Shown: positions 26,201 to 38,081, numbered from the stretch's first letter. The stretch: DNA of 64,000 nt from Helicoverpa zea (GCF_022581195.2 NC_061461.1:11284001-11348000); one strand, 5' to 3'. Numbers and translations are program-made. The notes: generated by a model from the sequence alone, not told the origin.

Positions 26201-29200
26201 ATATTATTTGATCTTTTGCCTTCTCTCTTGATTTCTGTAATATATTTCAATTTAATAACATCTTTTTTGTCTTCTAATACCAACTCAATTGTATTTCAGG
26301 TATCAACTCTCACCGGTTCATCAGAGGTGGAGGTAGCAACCCCACTGGGTCGCGACTCTCTCGGTTCCTTAGCATCCATGTCGCTGTCAGCTGCCAGCAA
26401 CTGCTCATCCTCCAGTCCTGGCAGTCGACGGCATTCTGTTAACAGTAAGTGTACTTACCTTGTTCTTTCTGGAGCGCTTTGTAGTTGATGTACCTGACAG
26501 AATTATGGTTGCCTTATCATAATCACTCAATTTCCCTTTTGGTAGATTTCTGCTGACTGTGGCTTTACCACTCAGCCATGGAGGGTCCTTTGAGTAGCTA
26601 GTAAAAAATAGCACTGTCTTAGGCCGTAATAATGTACCAACCCAGATATCAAAAGTAACTAAAAAGTAAAAGTATCTTTTCACCCTTTAACTTAAGGATC
26701 ATTAACAGACATCAAAGAATTCATCATTAGTGGCATTGAGACTTCCCGAACCGGTGAAATTAAGGATACAATATCCCTAATCCTGTAAGCCAACTCCCGT
26801 CAAATTAACTCCCATCATTAGTATTAATAACCTATCGTTAAAGACTATTCGTCAGTCTGTTAAACTTAATTAGTGTAATGAGGTTTCTTCTATATCTAAC
26901 CTACTTAACGTTTCGGAGATTGAAGTGGCCAGTCATTAAGGCACCACGCCCTTTGCTGTCGATAACACCGCTCCCTGGAAATGTTATTAGCTTCTGACAC
27001 GGGGACTACACTGTTACTCTTGATCTATATTGTGAAGGTATCTGGGCTAAAAATAGACTGATTTAAATTTGACGAAGTTGGACGTAAAATGGTGTCTGAA
27101 TTAGAAGGTAAAAAGTCAATAATCGACAAGCCTACAGTTAAGAATAAGCGGTGTCATAATACTGTTGTCTGTACAGTCTGTATCATCACGTTAGTGTTCC
27201 TATAAATCATCACCGTATTTCAGAAGAACTATCTTTCGTATTTCTGGAGTATAATATTTATAACATTGTCATTTGTTAATTTTGTTCCTAAATTCAACTT
27301 TATTCTTTCCAGCACTCCAAAGCGGCAGATCAGACGAACTAACCCGAATGTCCAGCGGTTTCTTCAAAACAAGGAAAACGGCAGCCAGACGTTCAGCCAG
27401 GGTCAACAGCAAGCAATCAACATCATCGTCAGAAATCAAAAAAGGTTCATTGTTATAACAAATTAATATTTTTTCTCAAACTGTAATTGGACCAGCAAAA
27501 AAAGTGGAAGATTTTAATATAAGCACTTGAAATTATTTTCATATAATTAGATTTGTAATTAAATATCGGTCGGTTTATTTTTAGACTGCTTTGGATGCAG
27601 AATAAGTTTTTCATTGTGCAGTTTCATATGAACAAAATTGAGCAATGAGTTGCATGAATATTTTAAGAACAGAATCTAATAACGTAGACGAATTTTAATT
27701 TAAAAAAATGCAATTAATAGTAATTGCAGAGACTTAAAAATTATACCAAGAGATAGAAAAATACAATAGCATCAAGAGAAATTAATAAAATAATTAATTT
27801 ACTTGCATAGGAAGCTACAGACGATGTGTATGAATCAGTAGATAAGTTCTAACATCATGTTATATTCCACAGTTCATCCATCACCGCAGCTGACGTTACG
27901 GCCACTGTTCTTCGAAGTACCATCGACAGACAACCAGACGTACTTCTCAGGACGACACTGGCTCATGAGGGATATGGAGAAAGCCCTGGACTCTAGTGCT
28001 TCAGGTTTGTATAGTTTACATATAATTAGTGACCGAAGATTTTCCGTGTAACTCCTAGTACCTACTACTACAAGTTCAGAGCATTACTAATGTACATTAT
28101 TAATTTTGTCTCATGAGCTCATTTTTTACCAACGTTTTTGAAACAGAAAAAATATTTCACGTTTCAGTCCTTAATTTTTATTCTCTTCTTAGTTTGGGAT
28201 AGCTAATTGCTGTAGGCACTTTTGTCTCAATATAAATTGGGGTCTCTAACATATCTTCTTTTTCACCAACAGGTATCATAGTATCCGGCTGTCCAGGCAC
28301 AGGGAAGACGGCACTCATTCTTCAACTAGTGGAATACTCGTGCTTCGGTAGAAAGAGGAACTTCGAGTACGAAGAGCTACGGGAACAATCAGACATCAGG
28401 GAGATGTTACCCGAAGAGCTGACTATTGGCATCTTCACCCATCTGGCTTCGCATGTCGTCGCTTATCATTTTTGCCAGGTAAGATATTGATGACTTTCAT
28501 TGATAATATACGACACAAATTGTTACACAGGGTAATTGATTCGAGACTTTGGTCGAGAATAAATAAAGGGGTATTTTGTATATTAATACGCCATCGTTGA
28601 AATACCTACCTAATGACACTTATATTAGCCAGTTCCATCAACGGTATTGTTGACAAAGTATTTTCTTTCAGGCCGATAACAACAGTACGTGCCTCGTGGG
28701 TGAATTCGTGCACTCGTTAGCAGCTCAACTCTGCCAAGCTCCCAGACTACAAGCCTACAGAGAATACCTCCTCAGTGAACCACATCTCCTTGCTTGCCTG
28801 TCGCTCAAAGAATGCATCGCTGATCCAGATTTAGCTTTCATGAGAGGCATCATTGAACCTCTTATAATCTTGAGGAGAAATGGAAGTATAGATTCTTCGA
28901 ACAGCATCATTCTTGTAGACGGGCTTTGTGAAGCGGAGTATCACAGACCGGATCATGGATACACCATTGCATCGTTCTTAGCCAGGCATGTTCCAGAAAT
29001 GCCTTCATGGTTGAAGGTCGTAGCCACCGTAAGAACACAATTTCTAGAACTGTCGAAGCAGTTGCCGTACACAAGGCTTAGTCTGGATGAGTCAGACAAC
29101 GTTCACAAAGATCTCTTGGAGTATTTTAACACTAGACTGCAAGCTGCTCCTATTATAGAAACGAACATCAAGTGTTCAACAGGAAAGTCTGAAGGAGTAC

Positions 29201-32200
29201 ACAACTCGGTGATGAAGTTCGCTCAATATGTACTCCACCTAAGCCAAGGCTCATTTTTGTTCCTAAAATTAATCCTAGATCTACTTGAGAGAAGTCATAT
29301 CGTGGTCAAATCGACGAACTACAAAGTCGTGCCCATTTCGCTGGCACAAATATTCTTGTTGCAATTCAACCTACGATTCCCTACTGTACAATCGTTTGAG
29401 AAAGTCACACACATATTAAGTGTCTGCCTAGCAGCCCTTTATCCATTGACTCTGGTTGAAATCTATTATTCAGTAAATTCGTTACTTGTCAACCAGTTCT
29501 TACCTTGGGATGAGTTCTGCCACAGATTTGAGTCCCTCACCGACTTTCTTGTAAAGAGGATCGACAACACCTACATGTTCTTCCACCCTTCGTTCAGGGA
29601 ATGGTTGATAAGAAGAGATGACAATGAAAGCCCTAAATTCCTCTGTGATTTAAGAGCAGGACATTGCGGTATTGCATTCAGACTATCCAGGGTGCAGGCG
29701 CCTTTGGATTCAGAGAAATCGATGGAATTAGGACATCACATTTTGAAAGCTCACATGTACAGAAACATGGGGCCAGCACAATTGGGACTATGCCCGAGAG
29801 ATTTGCAAGCAACGTTGGTCGCTACAAGTTCGGCCAATGTTGGTGATGCGATTGCCAATTTGAGGAATATTTACACGCCGAATGTCAAAGTATCTCGACT
29901 CATGCTGTTAGCTGGGGGATCTCCGAACCAAATTACTGAGTGCTTGGGCAATGCACCTTTGCTTTGCATGTATGCGTATCAAGGTATACTGGCGATGGTT
30001 GGACTATTGATTGAGTTTGGGGCTGATATGGAAATGACAAACTCTCAAGGATGTACTGCCTTATCTTTGGCGTGCCAGAGAGGACACACTGATGTGGCGA
30101 GAAGACTTATAGCTGCAGGTATAGTATACTTGTTATTATTGACACCGTTCCTCGATATTTCGGTTATTGAAAACTTTAAATTATTGTATAATCTTCATTT
30201 TCGTCCTTGCAGGTGCATCGCTAAGTCACACAGATACTGCAGAACAGACACCTCTAGTACATGCAGCTAAAAATGGCCACAGAGACACTGTAATATACCT
30301 ACTAGGGTGTCAAACTGGCAACGATAGAAACTCTTTAGACATCGATGATGGTAGCATTGAACAGCTGGTCCCAGGATCAAGACATGCCTTGATAGCTGCC
30401 GCACAGAACGGACATCTAGATATTGTTGAATATCTTTTGGATACTGCTGAATTAATTGTAAGTAGTTAACAAAAACATAAGATAAGCGTAATAATATTTG
30501 AGACGGCAAAGTAACTTTCATTGATTTTGATCTTGGAAGAACACAATTGAACTTAATCCTTCATATCCTTCTTCATTCTTCTGCTAGCAATAGCTGGAAT
30601 ACAATAGCCATGATCCTTCCTATATTGTTTTTAATTATTTTATTTCTCCTTGCAGCCGGATGGTATATGCCCAGTAACAGGCGAGACTGCACTAACAGCA
30701 GCTTGCTCATCTGGCAACGCTGCCATCGCTGACGCTCTCCTCATTCGAGGAGCTACTCCATACTCCTTGAATGCTCGTCAACTGTCCCCGTTAGCACTAG
30801 CAGCCAAGAATGGAAGATCAGCTCTTGTGTTAAGGCTGTTAGATTCTGGAGCAGATGTGATGGGATCTGGGGGAAAGATTCCACTGATATTGGCAGCGGC
30901 TGAGGGTCATGCTGATGTCGTTGATATGTTATTAAATCAGGGTGAGATTTGAATCAATTATTCGTTACTTTTGTCCCCTAGGTTTATTAGAGATATTATT
31001 TTAACATATATTTTACATTTTTAATTATAAAATATAAAAATAAAAAACAGATATTTATTATTACAGGTATTCGTTACCTATGTGTAAGCAATATAACTCC
31101 ATATTCTTCAACATCTATACATATAATAAATCTGTAGAAAAGTAATTTTTGTACATTGAAGAAATTGACAAAAAAAATAGCCAGCATGTTAAAGGATAAC
31201 TAACAGAACCCATTTCCATCATTTTTGTCATTTTTGTCTGTTTGTCTGTTTGTCTGTTTGTCTGTTTATCTGTTTATCTGTTTGTTCGTTCGGGATTCAC
31301 GTAAAATCTACGAATTCAATGCAGAAAATGCTTATATACAAACATTCTACGTAACTTGGGGTATTACTTAGTTTTTGTTTCATCGAAATCGATTCACTCT
31401 ATCAAAAGATATGATTAATTTTGTGAATTCAAGATGTAAAATATTACGACACGCAATCTGTTTGTCAAAACTGTACATTTGAATGTTGTACTTATATTAG
31501 TTGATCGACCTATTATTAAAGATTAACCTTTACACAGAAAATCACACCTTCATAAGTAACTTCGGAAGAAAAAAAAAATATGAAAATTTTGTTTAGCCAA
31601 GGTTAAAGTAGCTCCATCTGTGGTAATCTGTGTTAAATAAAATACATAAAATTTGTCAAAGGAGAGAGGTGGTAAATGACAATAAATTACCATACATTCT
31701 TTATAGAGGATTATTATTTCAACAGATGGAGTTGTGTATTTTCCGTAATTCACCATATTTTAACACGTAGTGTAATTTTTCGATAGACATTTCAATAGTG
31801 TTTGTCAGTTTGCCGTGCCACATCAAAATCCAATTATAATTATTACCTTGATGAAAGGAAAATTAATAGTTCTCAGCCAAATTTAAAACGGTGCCATCTA
31901 AATTATTTTTTGAACATTATGTCAAAAATGATGACTTTAGTATAACAATTAATTATCATTTAAAGTTACAGATGGAGTTCATATCAGGATGTTTTCATAA
32001 ACATAGTTTAGCTTATCTTCCACTAATGTGGTGGCCTTAAAACAAATTACTTTGAGTGAGTAGTATTAAGTAGACCTTAATTATTTTTTCTGATGCAAAA
32101 TATGTAAACTTAATCCTAGAAGAAAGGAGGATCTGTATCTCGCAAGCGCTGCTAAGCGTGAGGTAGGTATGTAATGTAGGATTCTGTAGCTTTAAGAACA

Positions 32201-35200
32201 AGCCCAGATACAAAGTGCAGATAAGAAATGGGAGCTTTCTCGATTTAATACCATACACACGTAAAATGCTTTATGAGTCTGAAAACGTACAAATTGCGCG
32301 TCGCATACCAGAGACATGCTTACTTTCAACTTCTGATCGCAAATACACTGGTCACGATTACGAACAGTCTCAGTAAGACCCGAGCCAAGTCTAAAAAAAC
32401 ACCTTTTATATAAAACTACGTTTGATGTCATTCAATCACAAAGACAAAATTGTTTTCTGTTGCAAATCCTATCCACCTGTATCCTATCCTAATCCAGCAT
32501 GCATTGCAGGTGTGCATTACACAAAAACCAATGGTATCCTATTCGAGAAGTCAAAAGAGTCGACCTGCCAACGTCAGCTTCTGCGCTAAGCAAGTGTTCT
32601 TAATAGTACCATCAGAATTACATTCATCGTTGAATGAGGTGAATAAATTTTCAGAAACCACAATAACAGTAGGAGCCAAAGCGTATTATCGCTTCATAGA
32701 GCTCTGATTGGCCCCACGTGACCAAGTTAGGTCTGATTTGTTCGTTCATCAGATCTTTGAAAGTGTTTCGGTGGATACTTACTGTCGTCCTGTGTGACAC
32801 AAAATATGGTATATAAACGTCCTCCGCAAGAGCGAAATTTTCCCGGTGTGCGGTAGTGACGCACAGTATACAACACTTATGTTTCTTTCGATTTGCTGGC
32901 TCCACCAAGAAATGACAAATTGCAAGCGTACATTTTGAAAATCTTGGCAAAGCTGCAGGTTTCAAGTACGAACACATGAAGTGGACTCTCACTCACTCAT
33001 TAGGCGTGCGCGATCCTCGGGCGTGTGAGTAGCGCGGGCGCCGCGCGTGCGTCGCGTTTTGCTGCCCTGCGGCATTTACCTACAGCGCGCTCGCGGCGCG
33101 GACGCGCCGCTCTCCTTGACGTTTAACTGCTAAGGCGTTTAGCGGGCGGCGGGGATAGCGGGCGAAGGGGTAAGAACGCAACTCAAGCGCCGCGTGCTCG
33201 CCACGAGCGCGTCGCTTGCACTCTTCACACATGCCGCAGGGCAGCAAAACGCGACGTTCATGCAGCGTGCTCGCGACGCCCGCGCTACTCACACGCAGGA
33301 GGATCGCGCACGCCTAATGTGGGGTCAGCCTTACCATAGTGAGTAAGTGCACAGAAAATCCCCGTCATACAAGTGTTTCTCCCCAGTAGTGTAACTATCC
33401 TACCCTATGCGCCTGCTGATGATGATGACTCATTTTATCATCCATCCAGCTATTCCCCAACTATGTTGGTATTGCCTTCCAGTCACCGAATCTGTTTGAG
33501 TACCAATATTTTGCTTGGAGCGACTACCTATCTACCTATCTTCAATCCAGTCTCACTACACAAGACGATATCCATGGTGAAACTGACAGACTTTCTGGCT
33601 TCTGATTAGTCGCAGCAGCTGCAGAAAATTTACAAATGACAGCTTTGTCAGACTCAAAGCATATAGACATAGATTATAACTGTTTCCTGTGAAAATTACT
33701 TACGCACCATATGTAATAATTTTCCAAATTGGCTGACTAGATCCAGAGATATTCACAACGTCACAAACTTTACTTCTTTTGTTTAGATAAATGGTCACAT
33801 CCACAACACAACCTTGATCAATGAATCTATGCGACTGCTAAGTGCTAATCCTAATTATACTGTCACGTGAAAGAATGCACCTACGGGATAAGTAGTATTT
33901 TGACTATTCTATATTGCCTACGCAGACGAAGTTGCGGGCAACAGCTAGTACAATATAAATTATGTGCTTTGATAGTTTTGCCAAGCAATATGTGCCTCAA
34001 ATATGTGGTTTCTATAAAATCTTTTATTATTTGTATTAGGTGCTGACCCCGATGCTGTTGATGGTGATGGAATATCAGCTCTGGGATGGGCCTGTTTAAG
34101 GTCAAGACTACCAACCATGGTTATGCTGCTTGATAAAGGAGCTACTATAGGTAAGATAGCATATTTAAATTATTATATTTTAGCTTTTACTGTTATCTGC
34201 ACATAAATCAAATTAGTCTTAATACTTTTTTCAAAATTCCTCTTTAAAAGGACCTTGACTCCCACCTATTTTTTTATTATTAGACTTTTCAAAATTGATA
34301 TTCTAAAAATTCTCTTTTTTCTCAGATCAGCCTGATGGCAACGGTAGAACGCCATTGGGTCTTGCGTGCGGTGGCCCATCAGATCTCGTCGATATATTGC
34401 TGGAGAGAGGAGCCTCTTTAGAGAGGGTCGACCATAGTGGTCTGAGGCCATTAGATAGAGCTATCGGTCAGCGAAACGTTCCCGTAAGTATTTAATACCA
34501 GATATTAAAAAAAAAAACAATTATTTTCACTACTTTACCTACCTTATCTTGAATATATTTAAGTAACGTATTTAATTTTTTTCACAGGTCGTTAATTGTT
34601 TTCTGAGGAAAGGCGCTAAGCTCGGTCCAACAACGTGGGTTATGGCTTCAGGCAAACCAGAATTCATGTAAGTTACTAAATTAAATTAGGAATGCTACAA
34701 AAACACATTAAAATTATTTTGATAGCCAATACAATAATTAAGATAGGCTTATGTAAAGCAGCCGCAAATACGATGAATTCTGAATAACATACAAATACAC
34801 AAACTTTCAACTTTTATGTAGATTCATTAGAAACTAATAACAATAATCTTTCCCAGGCTAATACTGCTGAACAAACTACTAGAAGACGGGAACCTACTAT
34901 ACCGCAAGAACCGACCATCAGAGGCAGCCCACCGCTACCAATACGCGCTGAAGAAGATCAACCCATTGATCAGTGACGAGGGGTTAACTACCCCTATCAC
35001 TCAGCCAGTGCCTCAGGAACACGTGTCAGCGTTTGTGCAGCTGAAGACTAATCTGCTGCTCAACTTGTCGAGGTGCAAGAGGAAATTGAACGTGAGTGTC
35101 TTATTTTCAATGAAGATAAGAGAGAGGTTATTGCTCGACACAATATAAAGACCACTTAGGACTTAGAACGTTAGAAACTGTCAAACCCCATGACGATATT

Positions 35201-35706
35201 GATTAAGTTTTATAAAGAAACCCATGCAACGGCATGTCCATAAATGGTAACTTTTGTTTTGTTTGGCTGGTCGGAACCAAACAGTTGAATTAATTGTTCT
35301 TTTAAAGCAATATTGTACAAGACATCAGTGCTGATCTTGAGACATCTGATAAAATATTTTGCCTTTTTTTCAGTAGCTCTGGCTAAACCTATTTTTTTTT
35401 CAATCGTTACAGGAACCATCAGAAGCATTAGACCTCGCAGCCCGGGCTTCAGTCTTGCGTCCGAATGCCTTCGAATGTGCCTACGCCATGGCTCGAGCTA
35501 TTCTAGCCCTTAACAAGCCTTCAGAAGCTCTTCCCCATGCCAGAAGGGCCCTACTCCTTGCCCCCAGCACTGATCTCTCAGCGATGCGAACGCTAAAGGC
35601 GCTCCAACAAGAAATTTTAACAAGGATCAATACTGGGTCCCATAGTCTAAACGGTGATACTCGGTCGATGAGGAATTTTGACACCATCAGCTTAAATATG
35701 CCTTGA
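16869..35706 (+). CDS. rols: Rolling pebbles / TANC-family scaffold protein (5' partial)
   Basis: Exons read as 16869-17279, 18015-18128, 25792-25970, 26300-26444, 27313-27444, 27873-28004, 28273-28478, 28672-30118, 30213-30457, 30656-30941, 34040-34150, 34326-34483, 34588-34667, 34857-35091 and 35413-35706 (stop). Phase is continuous at every junction; together they encode about 1390 residues. Order of domains: RING finger, Ser-rich linker, P-loop NTPase (Walker A GCPGTGKT, Walker B-like SIILVDGLCE), about ten ankyrin repeats, then TPRs containing LLLNLSRCKRKLN. This order is that of Drosophila Rols and vertebrate TANC1/2. In flies Rols is an adaptor in myoblast fusion, acting at the membrane below the founder-cell receptor Duf; TANC proteins are postsynaptic scaffolds. 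One junction (exon 2 to 3) needs a GC donor and one (27444) has a weak GT donor. The N-terminus is missing. Confidence 0.9.
18015..18128 (+). CDS. rols: rols exon 2 (probable GC donor)
   Basis: The acceptor is ctccaacag|GGC. The exon encodes GLPEEGPRNAAWHSLVFNKI, then RSLWSTHSSVPQGLNQLT, a GC-rich, well-formed coding segment. The in-frame stop at 18140 means the exon must end earlier. No GT donor gives the phase required by the next exon. The only phase-compatible site is CAG|GCACGA at 18128/18129, which would make a GC-AG intron of 7663 nt. The 5' side of the exon is firm; the 3' side is inference. Confidence 0.6.
24099..24187 (-). mobile_element. SINE-like element, copy C (5'-truncated)
   Basis: It is flanked by the 10-bp direct repeat taagggcctt (24089-24098 and 24188-24197). 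It matches the 3' half of copies A and B (cgtcaaaaatcatcaaatga, gcagcggtgagggagtgtca) and lacks the GC-rich 5' half. Unlike A and B it carries an extra inverted piece, so that 24132-24143 and 24150-24161 form a perfect 12-bp stem (cccatagcggga with tcccgctatggg). Confidence 0.75.
24698..24779 (+). mobile_element. GATGAT-tailed short retroelement, copy 3
   Basis: The body starts at tggagaggcctatgtccagc and is 5'-truncated relative to copies 1 and 2. It ends in a long GAT run interrupted once by ATC. Near-identical flanks agactatgatact (24685-24697) and agactgatact (24780-24790) suggest a target duplication with a 2-nt difference. Confidence 0.7.
27873..30118 (+). CDS. rols: rols exons encoding the P-loop NTPase region
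   Basis: Three exons (27873-28004, 28273-28478, 28672-30118) cover this part. It opens with PLFFEVPSTDNQTYFSGRHW, the typical entry to the TANC ATPase region. Walker A, GCPGTGKT, lies at the start of the second exon; a Walker B-like strand (SIILVDGLCE) follows in the third, then LKVVATVRTQ. The third exon continues through a helical region with a conserved-looking FHPSFREWLIRR, as in STAND-type NTPases just before their repeat arrays, and ends in the first ankyrin repeats. Nucleotide binding is a family property and is not shown here. Confidence 0.8.
29980..34667 (+). CDS. rols: rols exons encoding the ankyrin-repeat array
   Basis: The array runs from the 3' end of the large exon through 30213-30457, 30656-30941, 34040-34150, 34326-34483 and 34588-34667. 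Repeat hallmarks include GCTALSLACQRGHTDVARRL, TPLVHAAKNGHRDTVIYLL, SRHALIAAAQNGHLDIVEYL, SPLALAAKNGRSALVLRLL, IPLILAAAEGHADVVDMLL and RTPLGLACGGPSDLVDILL. That is about ten repeats, the number depending on how degenerate units are counted. Several junctions fall at the same point of the repeat (after the Gly of the GA(D/S/T) loop, phase 1), as is common in ankyrin genes. Confidence 0.85.
31236..31283. repeat. Tandem repeat of an 8-bp unit (tgtctgtt)
   Basis: Six consecutive units, the last two with tatctgtt, pass into tgttcgttcgggattcacg. The downstream phrase resembles text I associate with lepidopteran LINE-derived repeats, so the array may be part of such a tail rather than an independent microsatellite. 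Confidence 0.7.
32998..33319. mobile_element. GC-rich MITE-like element with long inverted repeats
   Basis: The two ends are inverted copies: cattaggcgtgcgcgatcct at the left and aggatcgcgcacgcctaatg at the right. The similarity continues inward through tgtgagtagcgcgggcg and cgcgttttgctgccctgcgg. The right arm carries an extra stretch (around atgaacgtcg complement) that the left arm lacks. Total length is about 320 bp, far more GC-rich than the flanks. A TA dinucleotide sits at each end, but no longer target duplication is visible. It has no coding capacity. Confidence 0.8.
33411..33606 (+). repeat. Lepidopteran interspersed repeat fragment
   Basis: Contains ccccaactatgttggtattg, gccttccagtcaccgaatct and cttggagcgactacctatct. 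The same phrases, less decayed, recur at 57099-57320 and, inverted, at 44200-44530. I recognise it as a widespread moth repeat; the type is undetermined. Confidence 0.6.
34857..35706 (+). CDS. rols: rols 3' exons encoding TPRs and C-terminus
   Basis: Two exons (34857-35091, 35413-35706). The first encodes LLYRKNRPSEAAHRYQYALK and LKTNLLLNLSRCKRKLN; the second EPSEALDLAARASVLRPNAF and PSEALPHARRALLLAP. Together they make about three TPR units, closely resembling the TANC TPR block. The protein ends soon after, in RNFDTISLNMP, so the long C-terminal tail of vertebrate TANC proteins is absent in this model. Confidence 0.85.
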
Positions 35707-37194
35707 TTTACAAACGTTTGTACAAAACATGTTTTTTTTTTTTAAATTAGGACACATCACAAACCCATCGATTAATATTCATAAAATTGTTTCAGTTCTC
35801 AGTATCGTTAATAACTCATGTCTCGTTAAAGGAGTGTTTCTCTTCAGGATTGCCTTTAATTTTATATTTATCTCAATGTTGATATATTTCACTTAATAAT
35901 TCTTCAATTGAATTATTATGATTGTAAATATTATCCTAGGGAATCGAACGAACGAACATTACACATTATTTTATATGTATAAAGTTGGAGTTTTACACTT
36001 TAAACGTTGTTATAGCACTTTTTAGTTCTTTTTATGTATTTTACAATATATCTTTATGTAATACTTAATTACATTTAATTTAAATGGTTTATTTGTTGCA
36101 GTTTTTAATACAATTGTTAATCGTGTTTTAGCAATATAGATGACGCTTTATTATCGAGCGAATTAAATATATTATTATTTCTATGAGAATTGTAATAAAT
36201 ATAGATTTTTCATTTCATACTTTTTTATATACGTAAATATTGTATGGTCGTCTTAAGTTACAGACAAATAAAATAAAATATTATCCATAATGGTTTAGCA
36301 AGCTTAGTTTTTAGTGTAAGAAGATAATTTCAAGAAAATTAATTCTTTTATTTTGTTGAATATTTTCTGCGCCTGTATGTGAAACAATATTTCTATTTGT
36401 AGATAAATAATGAATTAATGATAAATAAACGTTTTATTTACGATGTGATGTAACGACATGTAAATATGTAATTCTTCCTATTAAGAAATAAGTATTTGAC
36501 AATGTACAGTGTCTTACAAAATACATTAGAGTTGTAGCCTCGAATATCGTGTTTATAATGAAATATTAATCGCTTGCCATTTTTATTGAAATGCTTTAAT
36601 TTTGTTTTTTTAAATAATTGGTGCCTCGAAACTATAACATATTTTTTTTTTCTCTTTTTTTGTTAATTTTTATTCAACATTTGAGTTAAACTCAATGCCC
36701 AACTTCTTGCTTATTTATAATTTATTAAAAATACTAGAGTGAGTTCAAAGTATGTGAAATAATTAGGAATGATGAATTATGTAATGGATTTTTGTTTGTT
36801 TGTTTGTGTTGGATGTATCTATATAAAAAGAGTGATGTATGGTATAGTGTACTAGTTTTTAAGTAATTTTATTTATTTTTGAATTCTTAAATGCATAGCC
36901 GAAACTCATAACGGTCAATTAAAATAAAATTATAAATTATTCGTCATTTATAATATTTTGAAATTCGAAAAATAGCTTTCAAAAAATTTTAAAAAAATTA
37001 TAAAATAAAAAACACTGGTCAATTTCTTTAAAATTATTTATTAAGACTGACGATTTCGGTGAAAATTATAAATGAAACAATTACTTATAGCTATGATAGT
37101 GTAATAAGAAATATTTTAAGTACAATAGTTACTCAGACAGTACATATATTATGATTGTATTAAATATTTTTTTCATATTGCTTCAAACTTGTTT
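35707..37194. other. rols 3' UTR and intergenic DNA
   Basis: Very AT-rich. It contains AATAAA at 36194-36199 and 36267-36272 that could end the rols transcript about 0.5 kb after the stop. The next gene is convergent, so the tail of its 3' UTR also lies in this stretch or just to its right. No open frame of interest. Confidence 0.55.
36194..36272 (+). terminator. rols: Candidate poly(A) signals of rols
   Basis: Two AATAAA hexamers (36194-36199, 36267-36272) lie 488 and 561 nt after the stop codon. Which one is used cannot be told from sequence. Confidence 0.35.
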
Positions 37195-37200
37195 TTTATT
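37195..37200 (-). terminator. Candidate poly(A) signal of the OBP-like gene
   Basis: AATAAA on the minus strand, about 225 nt after the stop codon at 37425. Another lies at 37037-37042. Confidence 0.35.
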
Positions 37201-37424
37201 GAACCCAATCTTGACTCCCACTGTGTCATATCATCAATTGGTTACCTTTAATGACTTATATCAAACTGATTTTAGCCGTTATGTTCACGTCTGTACTTTT
37301 ACTTCAACTAAATACATAAAGCTTGCGTAAGCGCAACAAAAAATAATCTTAGTTCAATTAAACTTATGTAGGCATGTTCTAAGACTTACCTGCATTTTCC
37401 TTTCTTTCTTTTTCCCTTCAATTT

Positions 37425-38081
37425 CTACTTATGGGGCAACATTCCTATCGGAAGTTTCTTCTCAATTTTTGGCGGTAAAGCAGTAGCTATAGGTTCGGGA
37501 CTAGTCTCATACACTTGAGGCATGGTCACTGAGAAATCAGGACTTGGAGTGCTGGTACTTAAATGGGCCTTAGCAATCTGCTCATGAAGCCAAAACGGAC
37601 TACCTCGAAAAACCCCATCTCTCACTGGGAACTGACTCAAAGGACTCTGGTACACTATTTGGGAAGTAACGGGTCGTGGGTACAAAACCTGAGCCACAGG
37701 CTTGTACACAGGTACTTGGGACACATTGGGACGTTGTACCGACGTACCTTGGCGAACATACTGAGGCACGAACATTGGTACATGTCCATAATTAGGACGT
37801 AAATACACAGGTTGAAGGATCAAAGGTCTTTTGACTGTTGTCTCAGGTTTGACACTAATAACTTTGACTGGGGGAGCTTCTTTGGAATTTAGTAGACCGT
37901 ATTCGAAGACTGGGGTCTTTAAGGTCTTTTCGTGTTTCTTCCTTATGACTAAGTTGGGTTTTGCGGTTGGTTGAGGCGGCATGAAGACGTGATGGTAATG
38001 TTTCATGATTTCGTCCATTTTCTCCTGTGTTACGTTTTGCTTGTCGACTGGGGCTGTGTTTTTCATGTCTGAGAACAATTT
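37425..38081 (-). CDS. Proline-rich, cysteine-free tail of the OBP-like protein
   Basis: After TKLFSDMKN the chain becomes rich in Pro, Val, Gln, Tyr and Lys, with loosely repeated pieces such as LILQPVYLRPNY, VPMFVPQYVRQG, VPVYKPVAQVLYPRP and IVYQSPLSQFP. It has no cysteine and no hydrophobic segment long enough for a membrane anchor. It ends LPIGMLPHK and a TAG. It looks like an extracellular, disordered or cuticle-like low-complexity tail. Confidence 0.6.
   Translation of the reverse strand, partial: KLFSDMKNTAPVDKQNVTQEKMDEIMKHYHHVFMPPQPTAKPNLVIRKKHEKTLKTPVFEYGLLNSKEAPPVKVISVKPETTVKRPLILQPVYLRPNYGHVPMFVPQYVRQGTSVQRPNVSQVPVYKPVAQVLYPRPVTSQIVYQSPLSQFPVRDGVFRGSPFWLHEQIAKAHLSTSTPSPDFSVTMPQVYETSPEPIATALPPKIEKKLPIGMLPHK

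Larger units (their letters stand above)
30942..34039. other. rols: rols intron carrying a MITE-like element and repeats
   Basis: This is a 3.1-kb intron between ankyrin exons. It contains an 8-bp tandem array (31236-31283), the GC-rich inverted-repeat element at 32998-33319 and a decayed interspersed repeat at 33411-33606. No additional exon is evident. Confidence 0.6.
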
